From Gemmatimonadales bacterium UBA1120 (GTDB lineage: Bacteria > Gemmatimonadota > Gemmatimonadetes > Longimicrobiales > Gaopeijiaceae), in NCBI GenBank assembly GCA_002313925.1, contig DCAZ01000006.1, positions 2,435 to 15,512 of the forward strand: 13,078 bases of DNA, read 5' to 3'. Made by a program: the position numbers and the translations under genes. Positions 1 through 6,489 of this stretch are shown one piece after another. The notes under the pieces are model-generated. The model was not told the DNA's origin. It saw nothing but the letters and a program-made list of their open reading frames with translations, and did not search any database. Numbering within the stretch: the stretch's first letter is position 1; each line of letters opens with the position of its first letter.

Positions 1-746
1 CCATCCACGAACTCAACCAAAGAATGGATCACTGACTGCGGGTGAACAATCGCATCAAGCCTCTCGTATGCAATCCCATATAGGAAATGTGCCTCGATAA
101 TTTCGAGCGCTTTGTTGGCCAGCGTCGCTGAATCAATCGTGATCTTGGCGCCCATGCTCCAGGTGGGATGCTTAAGAGCATCCTCTGGGCCTACATCCCA
201 TAGTGTTTCTTGTTCTCGTCCCCGGAACGGACCACCTGATGCGGTAAGCGTCAGGCGCTGAACATCTGATGGACCATAACCCTGAAGGCATTGTAGGATC
301 GCGCTGTGCTCAGAATCTATAGGTACGATCTCACCAGACCCTCTCTCCGCCGCAGACAAAACAAGGTGGCCACCCGCAACAAGAGATTCCTTGTTGGCTA
401 ACGCAAGACGATGACCAGCCTCTAATGCAGCAAGAGTAGGTTCAAGGCCTGAGGCACCAACAAGCGCATTAAGAACCACATCGGTCTCCGGATCTGTTGC
501 TGCTTCTAATACTGCCCCCGATCCACTAGCCCAGGTGGTCATTCCATCTCCATCTGGTAGTGGGACTTTCTCGTCCGCCAAGACTGCTAAACGTGGATTA
601 AATGACGCCACCTGGGCTGCAAGAGCATCAGCACTCGTTTCAGCAACTAAGGATGCCACCTTGAATTGGCCAGGATGGCGATGAATAACCTCAAGTGCAC
701 TTCGGCCAATCGAGCCCGTAGAGCCCAGTATTGCTATACGGATCAT
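1..746 (-). CDS. dxr: 1-deoxy-D-xylulose 5-phosphate reductoisomerase, 3' end cut by window edge
   Basis: Dxr converts 1-deoxy-D-xylulose 5-phosphate to 2-C-methyl-D-erythritol 4-phosphate with NADPH, the committed step of the MEP isoprenoid pathway in the cytosol. The 248 codons present start at ATG 746-744 and show the NADPH-binding GSTGSIG at residues 8-14, LANKE at 116-120, the metal-ligand segment PIDSEHSAI (Asp144, Glu146), the flexible-loop segment ASGGPFR at 169-175, and the HPTWSMGAKITIDSATLANKALE region at about 193-215, in which Glu215 should be the third metal ligand. The family is about 390-400 residues long, so roughly the last 140-150 residues lie beyond the left edge. The start codon overlaps the cdsA stop as ATGA, which indicates translational coupling. 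It makes the isoprenoid precursor used by UppS two genes upstream. Identity is clear from the motifs; the missing C-terminus cannot be assessed. Confidence 0.97.
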   Translation of the reverse strand, partial: MIRIAILGSTGSIGRSALEVIHRHPGQFKVASLVAETSADALAAQVASFNPRLAVLADEKVPLPDGDGMTTWASGSGAVLEAATDPETDVVLNALVGASGLEPTLAALEAGHRLALANKESLVAGGHLVLSAAERGSGEIVPIDSEHSAILQCLQGYGPSDVQRLTLTASGGPFRGREQETLWDVGPEDALKHPTWSMGAKITIDSATLANKALEIIEAHFLYGIAYERLDAIVHPQSVIHSLVEFVD

Positions 747-1624
747 TGGATCTTCGTGAGCAAGGTTATAGCCGTGTATGAGACCGGGATCGTAAATGCG
801 ATGGAGTCGATACGGTCCAAGATCCCACCATGCCCGGGAAAGATTGTCCCGGTATCCTTTACACCTGCTTCTCGTTTGAAAACCGAGATCACGAGATCAC
901 CAACCTGCGCACTCATTCCAAGTACGGCACCAAGCAATCCGGCCACCAAGAAACTGTTGATGGGCATTCCAATCAAATACGGCGCGGTTACAAAGTACCA
1001 GACAACGCCTACAGCGATGGTAGCGCCAAGTCCTGACCATAACCCAAGCCAGGTTTTGTTAGGACTGATTGAGGGGGCAAGCTTCTGTTTACCCCACCTG
1101 GTACCGGCAAAGAAAGCCACCGCATCCCCAATCCACGTGGTCGCTAGAGGAAGAGCGATCACTGCGACACCAAGCCAAGGCGCTCCCATGGTTTCGCCCC
1201 ACCCCTCCGTGGTGGCAAGCATGAGAGTGAGAGGCACGAACGAAAGCGAAAAACCACAGTAAAGACAGCCTGCCATCGTTACAGATACAGCCCCCAGAGG
1301 CCCACCTGTGACTCTTCGATTCACGACCGCTCGGATAAGCGAAATAAGCATAACGGTCCCGACAACAATGAGTGCCCAAGGAGCAAAGGCTGCGAACGTT
1401 CCCTGCCAGGTCCCAGCTAAGACCAGAGCCGCAGCTCCAGTAGCTCCCGTGAGGCGGAAAGGATCCACCCCCGTGTGCGCAGCTAGTCGATAGACCTCCT
1501 GCGTGCCCATCGCAGCTAACACAGACAAAGGAACCCCTAGAACCCAATTCCCAGAGTACAGGAGTACCAACACGATAGGTATACCGATGATCGCGACCAA
1601 CCATCTCCGTGAAAGATCAGTCAT
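743..1624 (-). CDS. cdsA: Phosphatidate cytidylyltransferase (CDP-diacylglycerol synthase)
   Basis: CdsA makes CDP-diacylglycerol from phosphatidic acid and CTP, the branch point to all major phospholipids, in the cytoplasmic membrane. The 293-residue protein is very hydrophobic, with about seven or eight likely membrane segments (for example 9-23, 29-45, 60-100, 113-136, 150-173 and 195-213). The family signature is intact near the C-terminus: SVFKREAGVKD at 247-257 followed by PGHGGILDRID at 263-273, with the Asp/His/Asp residues expected to hold the catalytic metals. Length is normal for the family. The start follows the uppS stop by five bases, and the end overlaps the dxr start by four bases (ATGA), so the gene is embedded in the operon. 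I see no strong ribosome-binding site, which fits translation coupled to uppS. Confidence 0.96.
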   Translation of the reverse strand: MTDLSRRWLVAIIGIPIVLVLLYSGNWVLGVPLSVLAAMGTQEVYRLAAHTGVDPFRLTGATGAAALVLAGTWQGTFAAFAPWALIVVGTVMLISLIRAVVNRRVTGGPLGAVSVTMAGCLYCGFSLSFVPLTLMLATTEGWGETMGAPWLGVAVIALPLATTWIGDAVAFFAGTRWGKQKLAPSISPNKTWLGLWSGLGATIAVGVVWYFVTAPYLIGMPINSFLVAGLLGAVLGMSAQVGDLVISVFKREAGVKDTGTIFPGHGGILDRIDSIAFTIPVSYTAITLLTKIQ

Positions 1625-1629
1625 GGGAA

Positions 1630-2373
1630 TTACGAAGTCCCGACAAGCCCGAATCGCCTGTCCCTGCGTTGGTAATCTAGAACCGCCTCAAAGAGATGTT
1701 CCCGGCTAAAATCAGGCCAGAGTACAGGAGTGATGTGCAGTTCTGTGTAGGCAACCTGCCATAGCATGAAGTTGCTAATGCGGTACTCACCAGAGGTCCT
1801 GATCAAGAGGTCTGGATCTCGCAGGTTCACCGTGAAAAGTGTCTTACGTAACGCGTCCTCATCTATGTCATCTACTGTGAGTTCACCTTGATCCACTTGC
1901 TCTGCCAAAATCCTTACAGAACGTAGAATCTCCTCTCTACCACCATAAGAGATCATGAGATTCAACCTTAAAACTTGCCCGCCTTTGGTACCCTCGACGA
2001 TCAAATCCACTGCTTCTCGAGTCTGGTCATCAAAACGCTCTATTTCCCCGAGAGCATGGACTTCGACACCCTGGTGTTTGAGGCTGTCACGTTCTTTCCG
2101 AGCGTAATACCGCAGGAGAGACATTAATGAGGCAACTTCTTTCCGCGGACGATTCCAGTTTTCAGTTGAGAATGCAAAGAGAGTCAGAATCTTAATTCCT
2201 ACCTCCACTGCCCCTTCAATCGTCTCGCGAACAGACTTCATCCCTTCCCGGTGCCCGACCTGGCGCGGAAATCCCTTCTGTTTCGCCCATCGACCGTTGC
2301 CATCCATGATGATAGCAACGTGATTTGGTACATCACCGCTCAGACGAATCTTATCTAGGCTTTCGGAGGCCAT
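1630..2373 (-). CDS. uppS: Undecaprenyl diphosphate synthase (cis-prenyltransferase)
   Basis: UppS condenses isopentenyl diphosphate onto farnesyl diphosphate with cis double bonds to give the C55 lipid carrier for peptidoglycan and other wall polymers. The 247-residue length is typical. Motifs are complete: HVAIIMDGNGRWA at 18-30 with catalytic Asp24, FAFSTENW at 66-73, the NLMISYGGREEI region at 138-149, and DLLIRTSGEYRISNF at 188-202, where Arg192, Arg198 and Ser200 should bind the isopentenyl diphosphate phosphates. The ATG at 2373-2371 lies 20 bases after the frr stop. No strong Shine-Dalgarno is visible. It sits between frr and cdsA, the usual arrangement in many phyla. The enzyme could in principle make a different chain length, since the sequence alone does not fix product size, but the operon context favours the C55 housekeeping enzyme. 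Confidence 0.96.
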   Translation of the reverse strand: MASESLDKIRLSGDVPNHVAIIMDGNGRWAKQKGFPRQVGHREGMKSVRETIEGAVEVGIKILTLFAFSTENWNRPRKEVASLMSLLRYYARKERDSLKHQGVEVHALGEIERFDDQTREAVDLIVEGTKGGQVLRLNLMISYGGREEILRSVRILAEQVDQGELTVDDIDEDALRKTLFTVNLRDPDLLIRTSGEYRISNFMLWQVAYTELHITPVLWPDFSREHLFEAVLDYQRRDRRFGLVGTS

Positions 2374-2393
2374 GAGCTTTTAGGCTGAGGCCG

Positions 2394-2945
2394 CTAGATG
2401 GCCATCACCTCTGCTTCCTTATTCTTGAGAAGTTCGTCCACCTTCTCTACGTATTCCTTGGTTGATTTCTCAAGCTCATCCTCTCGGCGACGGCTCTCGT
2501 CCTCACTGAGTTCATGATCTCGGACAAGCTGGTGGAGCTCGTCCCTTACTGTTCGACGCGCGTGGCGAATCGAGACTCTTCCTTCCTCAGTCATTCTATG
2601 CAGAAGCTTTGCATATTCCTGTCGACGCTCCTCATTCAAGGGAGGAATCGGAATGCGGATAATGTTCCCATCGTTAGCTGGATTCAGACCCAGATCTGCA
2701 GTCATGATAGCACGCTCTACATCAGGCAGGAGGGTTTTATCAAATGGCTGCACGACCAACAGGCTGGATTCTGGAGTACTGATTGTAGCTAGCTGGTTCA
2801 GGGGCATCTTCGATCCGTAGGCTTCGACACGGACCGTGTCCAGAAGCGCAGGGGTAGCTTTTCCCGTCCGAACCGTCGCGAATTCACGCCGAAGTGCTTC
2901 GAGTGTCGCTTCCATTCGCGTGTTAACATCCTCAACGGTCGGCAT
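2394..2945 (-). CDS. frr: Ribosome recycling factor
   Basis: RRF works with EF-G to split post-termination ribosomes into subunits. At 183 residues it is close to the usual 185. The two-part domain I is visible: an N-terminal helix (about 1-29, ending EFATVRTGKA) and the long C-terminal helices (about 104-183) with the conserved basic stretch at Arg127, Arg130 and Arg131. Domain II (about 30-103) contains YGSKMPLNQLATIS and the family hallmark DLGLNPANDGNIIRIPIPPLNEERR at 84-108. The start is supported by a strong Shine-Dalgarno (GGAGGAA, minus strand, 2956-2950) just upstream of the ATG at 2945-2943. It follows pyrH after a 76-base spacer and is transcribed towards uppS. Confidence 0.97.
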   Translation of the reverse strand: MPTVEDVNTRMEATLEALRREFATVRTGKATPALLDTVRVEAYGSKMPLNQLATISTPESSLLVVQPFDKTLLPDVERAIMTADLGLNPANDGNIIRIPIPPLNEERRQEYAKLLHRMTEEGRVSIRHARRTVRDELHQLVRDHELSEDESRRREDELEKSTKEYVEKVDELLKNKEAEVMAI

Positions 2946-2949
2946 AAAC

Positions 2950-2956
2950 TTCCTCC
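2950..2956 (-). promoter_or_regulatory. Strong ribosome-binding site of frr
   Basis: On the minus strand GGAGGAA is followed by GTTT and then the ATG of frr. It is the best match to the anti-Shine-Dalgarno consensus in this operon. Several neighbours (uppS, pyrH, rplM, rpsI) have only weak matches, so frr may be translated comparatively independently of the gene upstream. Confidence 0.75.
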
Positions 2957-3021
2957 ACTAAGCTCAGGTCAAAGAGCACAGGCTTCAGTAGTATTTAACT
3001 AATCATCTTTGGCAATAACTA

Positions 3022-3747
3022 CTAGGATACTAGGGTTCCCACTGGCTCACCAAAGATGGCTCTTGAGACAGCACCCTGCTCTTCCAAGTTCAGAACAATG
3101 ATAGGCAAAGAGTTTTGCTTACAAAGCGCAACAGCTGGCGTATCCATAACCGCAAGTTCACGCGCCACGACTTCCTGAAACGAGATCTCCCGAATGAACT
3201 CCGCATCAGGCTCTGTGACCGGGTCAGCTGTGTAGACACCCCTGACTTTGGTTGCTTTTATCACAACATCAGATCCCATTTCAATCGCACGAAGCACTGC
3301 ACCTGTATCTGTAGAGAAATAGGGGTTTCCAGTACCCCCAGCAAAAAGCACAATGCGTCCCTTCTCCATGTGCCGTAATGCGCGACGACGGATATACGGT
3401 TCCGCAATCTCCTCCATCCGAATAGCAGTCATAACTCGGGTTTCAATTCCTTTGTGCTCCAGAAGGTCTTGAACTGCCAGGGCATTTATGACTGTGGCGA
3501 GCATCCCCATGTAGTCGGCTTGAACTCGATCCATTCCGGAGCGGGAAGCAATCGCACCCCTCACAATGTTGCCGCCGCCAATCACAACTCCCAAGGAGAC
3601 ACCCATTGAGGCAACGGACCCGATTTCGTCCGTTATGCGATCAACAACCTCCGGCGTGATACCGAAACCCTTGTCACCTGCCAAAGCCTCACCAGAGAGC
3701 TTCAGCATAACTCTTTGATATTTAAGCTCTTGAGAGGTCTGGTTCAT
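3022..3747 (-). CDS. pyrH: UMP kinase (uridylate kinase)
   Basis: PyrH phosphorylates UMP to UDP with ATP in pyrimidine nucleotide synthesis; the bacterial enzyme is a hexamer of the amino-acid-kinase fold. All landmarks are present in 241 residues: LKLSGEAL at 15-22 with the phosphate-binding Lys16, the GGGN turn at 57-60, MDRVQADYMGMLATVINAL at 72-90 (UMP site, Asp78), GTGNPYFSTDTGA at 138-150, the KATKVRGVYTADP nucleotide loop at 164-176 and a C-terminal MDTPAVALCKQNSLPIIVLN strand-helix unit at 201-220. The ATG at 3747-3745 gives a normal N-terminal lead; the later in-frame Met14 would remove it. The stop is doubled (TAGTAG). It lies between tsf and frr, the classic order. Bacterial PyrH is commonly feedback-inhibited by UTP and activated by GTP; nothing seen here speaks for or against that. 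Confidence 0.97.
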   Translation of the reverse strand: MNQTSQELKYQRVMLKLSGEALAGDKGFGITPEVVDRITDEIGSVASMGVSLGVVIGGGNIVRGAIASRSGMDRVQADYMGMLATVINALAVQDLLEHKGIETRVMTAIRMEEIAEPYIRRRALRHMEKGRIVLFAGGTGNPYFSTDTGAVLRAIEMGSDVVIKATKVRGVYTADPVTEPDAEFIREISFQEVVARELAVMDTPAVALCKQNSLPIIVLNLEEQGAVSRAIFGEPVGTLVS

Positions 3748-3798
3748 CGAATTCGATTTAGAAATCCCTTTTCGTCACCGGCAATTTGAGAAACAAAT

Positions 3799-4419
3799 TT
3801 ACGCGGGTTCCTCGCCTACCTTTATCCGGAAAAATCGACCGACACCGATCTTTTCACCCGTTCGAGCAGATACTTCTGTGATCAACTCCTCAATAGTCTT
3901 GTCCTGATCCTTGACGAAATCTTGAGCAAGTAACGTATTGTGTTTCAGGAACTTAGACATCTTTCCTTCAACTATTTTATCGACAATATGCTCAGGCTTA
4001 GCATCCCCTTCTTTAACTTGCTCCAAGTAGACACTTTTCTCTCGCTCAAGAACCTCGTCCGGAATTTGGTCCCGAGAAACGGCGATAGGTGCAGATGATG
4101 CAATATGAAGAGCGAGGTCCTTCGCGAGTGCCCTAAAATCATCCGTGTTCGCAACAAAGTCGGTCTCACAGTTCAACTCAACAATCACAGCAGTCTTATT
4201 ATCGAAATGCACATAACTCCCGATCGCCCCCTCATTCGCAGATTTTCCAGCACGCTTCGCGACTTTGGCGGATCCCTTTGCCCGGAGAAGGTCGACCGCC
4301 TTCTCAATATCACCCTCCATTTCCATCAATGCCCGCTTGCACTCCATCATACCTGCACCCGTCATATCACGCAGCTTCTTAACATCCTTTGCGGACACCA
4401 CCGTGCCTGGCTCACTCAT
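3799..4419 (-). CDS. tsf: Elongation factor Ts (short form)
   Basis: EF-Ts is the nucleotide exchange factor that recharges EF-Tu with GTP. The 206-residue protein has the N-terminal UBA-like domain (about 8-48, with VKKLRDMTGAGMMECKRAL) and the core contact motif TDFVAN at 86-91, whose Asp-Phe pair inserts near the magnesium site of EF-Tu. It is about 75 residues shorter than the E. coli protein and appears to have a single core subdomain, like the short EF-Ts of Thermus and several other phyla. The C-terminal KIGVGRFFRIKVGE is intact, so this is a lineage form and not a truncation. The start codon lies inside the end of rpsB (8-base overlap) and is preceded by a purine-rich GGGAGAAAAGG just upstream, so tsf translation is probably coupled to rpsB. 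Confidence 0.96.
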   Translation of the reverse strand: MSEPGTVVSAKDVKKLRDMTGAGMMECKRALMEMEGDIEKAVDLLRAKGSAKVAKRAGKSANEGAIGSYVHFDNKTAVIVELNCETDFVANTDDFRALAKDLALHIASSAPIAVSRDQIPDEVLEREKSVYLEQVKEGDAKPEHIVDKIVEGKMSKFLKHNTLLAQDFVKDQDKTIEELITEVSARTGEKIGVGRFFRIKVGEEPA

Positions 4420-5434
4420 CCTTTTCTCCCTCAGCTACATCTTCCACACCGAGAGATCCATCAGGACCCACGTCGACTTCATCCTCTGTGCTAACGACGG
4501 CTTCCGGCGGGTCTAATCCCTCATCCTGGACTGAATTATCCGGCTCACTTTCAGCAACAGAGTCCTCCTTGTCCGAGGTCGATTCTACTCGGTCTTCTGA
4601 ACTCAAGTGCTGGGCAATGACCTCAGGTCGTGGCCGACGCTTTCTTCTTGGCCTCCTGCGTTGCGGACGTTGTTTCTCTGTAGTCTCCCCTGTCTCTGTC
4701 GAATAAGTCGTCGCCTCAAGGTCATCGATCCGCCGCCGCTCACTATCTGGAACTTCCTTGCTAGCTACCGAAATTGACTCGGCAATCGCGTGTGCGATAA
4801 GAGTTACTGAGCGTATTGCATCGTCATTCCCGGGAATAGGAAAGTCTATTAGATCCGGATCAGCGTTACTGTCCGTGATCGCTATGATCGGAATACCGAG
4901 CTTCGCGGCCTCGTGAACGGCTATGACTTCTCTCTTTGCATCAATCACAAAAATCGCTCCGGGAAGCCGTCCCATATCCTTTACGCCGCCCAAATACTTA
5001 TCCAGCTTGATCCGCTCACGATCAAGCATAAGGCGTTCTTTCTTGGTATAGAACTCAAAAGCATTTTCTTGCTGACCACGCTCGAGCTCTTTCAGTCTTC
5101 TGATTTGCTTCCTAATCGTCTGGAAGTTAGTGAGCATGCCTCCGAGCCAACGCTCGGTCACGAAAAATGCTCCTGACTCCTCAGCTTCCGTTTCAATTAC
5201 TGAACGCAGCTGCTTCTTCGTGCAGACAAAGAGCACCTTATCCCCACGCAGAACGACTTCACGAGCCGCCTGCTGGGCAAGTTTCAAGCGGTCGAGCGTT
5301 TTCCTGAGGTCAATTATGTGAATGCCGTTTCGTTCGGTGAAAATGAACGGCTTCATCTTTGGATTCCAGCGACGGGTCTGGTGACCGAAGTGGACTCCAG
5401 CCTCCAAGAGTTGTTCGAGGCCTACGTCAGGCAT
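4412..5434 (-). CDS. rpsB: 30S ribosomal protein S2 with long basic/acidic C-terminal extension
   Basis: S2 binds the 30S subunit near the head-body junction, where it helps recruit S1. Residues 1-230 are a standard S2: LLEAGVHFGHQTRRWNPKMKPFIF at about 9-32, ERWLGGMLTNFQTI at 94-107, LGGVKDMGRLPGAIFVID at 148-165, and ITDSNADPDLIDFPIPGNDDA at 186-206. The family usually ends near 230-260 residues. Here a further 110 residues follow: a linker, then an Arg/Lys/Pro-rich patch at about 255-270, the segment EVIAQHLSSED, and a very acidic, low-complexity tail at 279-340. The ATG at 5434-5432 has AAGGTGG just upstream. The last codons overlap tsf. Extended S2 tails occur in some lineages, so I treat it as real, because the frame stays open and has protein-like charge segregation. 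Its function is unknown. Confidence 0.96.
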   Translation of the reverse strand: MPDVGLEQLLEAGVHFGHQTRRWNPKMKPFIFTERNGIHIIDLRKTLDRLKLAQQAAREVVLRGDKVLFVCTKKQLRSVIETEAEESGAFFVTERWLGGMLTNFQTIRKQIRRLKELERGQQENAFEFYTKKERLMLDRERIKLDKYLGGVKDMGRLPGAIFVIDAKREVIAVHEAAKLGIPIIAITDSNADPDLIDFPIPGNDDAIRSVTLIAHAIAESISVASKEVPDSERRRIDDLEATTYSTETGETTEKQRPQRRRPRRKRRPRPEVIAQHLSSEDRVESTSDKEDSVAESEPDNSVQDEGLDPPEAVVSTEDEVDVGPDGSLGVEDVAEGEKDE

Positions 5435-5453
5435 ACCACCTTCTCTGTTTTGG

Positions 5454-5470
5454 GGGGCCGATTACGCCCC
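5454..5470 (-). other. GC-rich hairpin in the rpsB 5' leader
   Basis: Within the 80-base spacer between rpsI and rpsB the transcript can form GGGGC - seven-base loop - GCCCC, ending about 20 bases before the rpsB start. No run of U follows, so it does not look like an intrinsic terminator. In several bacteria rpsB is autogenously controlled by S2 binding to a structured leader. This hairpin could be part of such an element, but it matches no consensus that I can verify by eye. Confidence 0.35.
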
Positions 5471-5514
5471 GATCAAGATGCCGACGGCTTTCTTCGCACG
5501 CCGGTTACTAATGA

Positions 5515-5913
5515 CTAACGCTTAGAGAACTGAAAGCGTTTACGAGCTTTAGGTCGGCCAGGTTTCTTTCGTTCGACCTGACGTGCATCCCTTGTAAGCA
5601 TCCCCTTTCCGCGGAGGATTGGCCGCATTTCCCCGTCGTGCTCAACTAGAGCACGCGATAGACCAAGTCGTACCGCATCGGACTGTCCAGTAAGTCCGCC
5701 GCCATGAACACGCACGGTAATATCAAACTGGCCTTCTAACTCTGTAGCTCGTAGTGGCTCAACAACCCGAAGATGGTGCGCTTCCCTTGGGAAGTAATCT
5801 GTCATAGAACGTCCATTTACAGTCCATTCCCCCGTGCCGGGGCGAAGCATTACTCGAGCGACGGACCGCTTACGTCGTCCCACAGTTTGGATCTGACTCT
5901 GCTCAGTGCTCAT
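5515..5913 (-). CDS. rpsI: 30S ribosomal protein S9
   Basis: S9 is a 30S head protein whose C-terminal tail reaches the P-site tRNA. The 132-residue protein has the N-terminal VGRRKRSVARV at 11-21, the family signature GGGLTGQSDAVRLGLSRAL at 71-89, and the characteristic strongly basic tail ending FQFSKR, with the terminal Lys-Arg that contacts tRNA. The start ATG at 5913-5911 lies 19 bases after the rplM stop. A TGAGGA further upstream is at poor spacing, so initiation may be coupled to rplM. The rplM-rpsI pair is a near-universal bacterial unit. Confidence 0.97.
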   Translation of the reverse strand: MSTEQSQIQTVGRRKRSVARVMLRPGTGEWTVNGRSMTDYFPREAHHLRVVEPLRATELEGQFDITVRVHGGGLTGQSDAVRLGLSRALVEHDGEMRPILRGKGMLTRDARQVERKKPGRPKARKRFQFSKR

Positions 5914-5932
5914 AGTAGTGTCCGATCAATCC

Positions 5933-6361
5933 TCATAGATTCAAGGGCTTAGGATGCTGTCCATCATGGGGGTGTTCTGCTCCCGCATACACCCTGAGCT
6001 TCTTCCGCATTGCTCGCCCAAGGTTGTTTTTCGGAAGCATACCCTTAACTGCTAGTTCAACTACCCGTTCGGGATGAGACTTGATCATGCGACTAAACGG
6101 AATGTGTTTCTCACCACCCATGTAACCCGAGTGACGGAAGTACGTTTTTTGGTCAGCCTTTTTACCTGTCAGCCAAACTTTGTCGGCATTTATAACAACG
6201 ACATTGTCTCCCGTATCAAGATGGGGAGTAAAGATCGGCTTATGCTTGCCACGAAGCACAGTTGCTATCTCAGTAGCTAGGCGCCCAAGCGGCTTTTCAG
6301 CAGCATCGACAACCCACCACTCTCTAGATATGTCTTGAGCTTTAGGCGTGTAAGTTTTCAT
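5933..6361 (-). CDS. rplM: 50S ribosomal protein L13
   Basis: L13 is an early-assembly protein of the large subunit. The 142 residues match the family length. WWVVDAAEKPLGRLATEIATVLRGKHKP at 15-42 and the L13 signature VKGMLPKNNLGRAMRKKLRVYAG at 105-127 are both intact. It is the first gene after a strong sigma-70 promoter, about 35 bases downstream of the predicted transcription start. The 5' leader is therefore short, with no room for a large regulatory structure and no clear Shine-Dalgarno. It opens the block rplM-rpsI-rpsB-tsf-pyrH-frr-uppS-cdsA-dxr. Confidence 0.97.
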   Translation of the reverse strand: MKTYTPKAQDISREWWVVDAAEKPLGRLATEIATVLRGKHKPIFTPHLDTGDNVVVINADKVWLTGKKADQKTYFRHSGYMGGEKHIPFSRMIKSHPERVVELAVKGMLPKNNLGRAMRKKLRVYAGAEHPHDGQHPKPLNL

Positions 6362-6401
6362 GCCGGAGAATTAAGATTTTTGGGTTAAAGTATAGCCGAA
6401 A

Positions 6402-6430
6402 ATGATATCTGTAGTGCCAAATGGTGTCAA
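6402..6430 (-). promoter_or_regulatory. Near-consensus sigma-70 promoter of the rplM block
   Basis: On the minus strand TTGACA (6430-6425, perfect -35) is separated by exactly 17 bases from TATCAT (6407-6402, five of six matches to the -10). Transcription should start near 6395, about 34 bases before the rplM ATG. The position between the sigma-factor gene and the ribosomal-protein genes is what is expected for a strong housekeeping promoter. This is the only promoter in the window that I would call with confidence. Confidence 0.8.
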
Positions 6431-6489
6431 CGGAAGTTCGGCCCTGCTTTACAGGGACTCTGGCTATCCTCTCTATTCCAGTATGGGCC

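Noticed and set aside
666..1262. Plus-strand open frame of 198 codons opposite cdsA
   Set aside because: It is antisense to a complete, motif-verified cdsA, has low-complexity Pro/Ser/Thr-rich composition and no recognisable domain; it is a shadow of the real gene.
2946..3021. Possible promoter for frr in the pyrH-frr spacer (TTGCCA, 16 bases, TACTAC)
   Set aside because: The -35 is good but the -10 matches only three of six bases, and the gene lies inside a compact operon with an upstream promoter; not enough to call.
3799..4419. EF-Ts appears truncated compared with the E. coli protein
   Set aside because: The short form of about 200 residues with an intact C-terminal GVGRFF segment is normal for several phyla; there is no sign of a frameshift.
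6389..6394. TATACT as a second -10 box for rplM
   Set aside because: No acceptable -35 lies 16-18 bases upstream and there is no extended -10 TG; the TTGACA/TATCAT pair just upstream is far better.
6442..6456. CCCTG/CAGGG hairpin after the sigma-factor gene as an intrinsic terminator
   Set aside because: The stem is only five base pairs and no U-run follows on the minus strand, so it does not meet terminator criteria.
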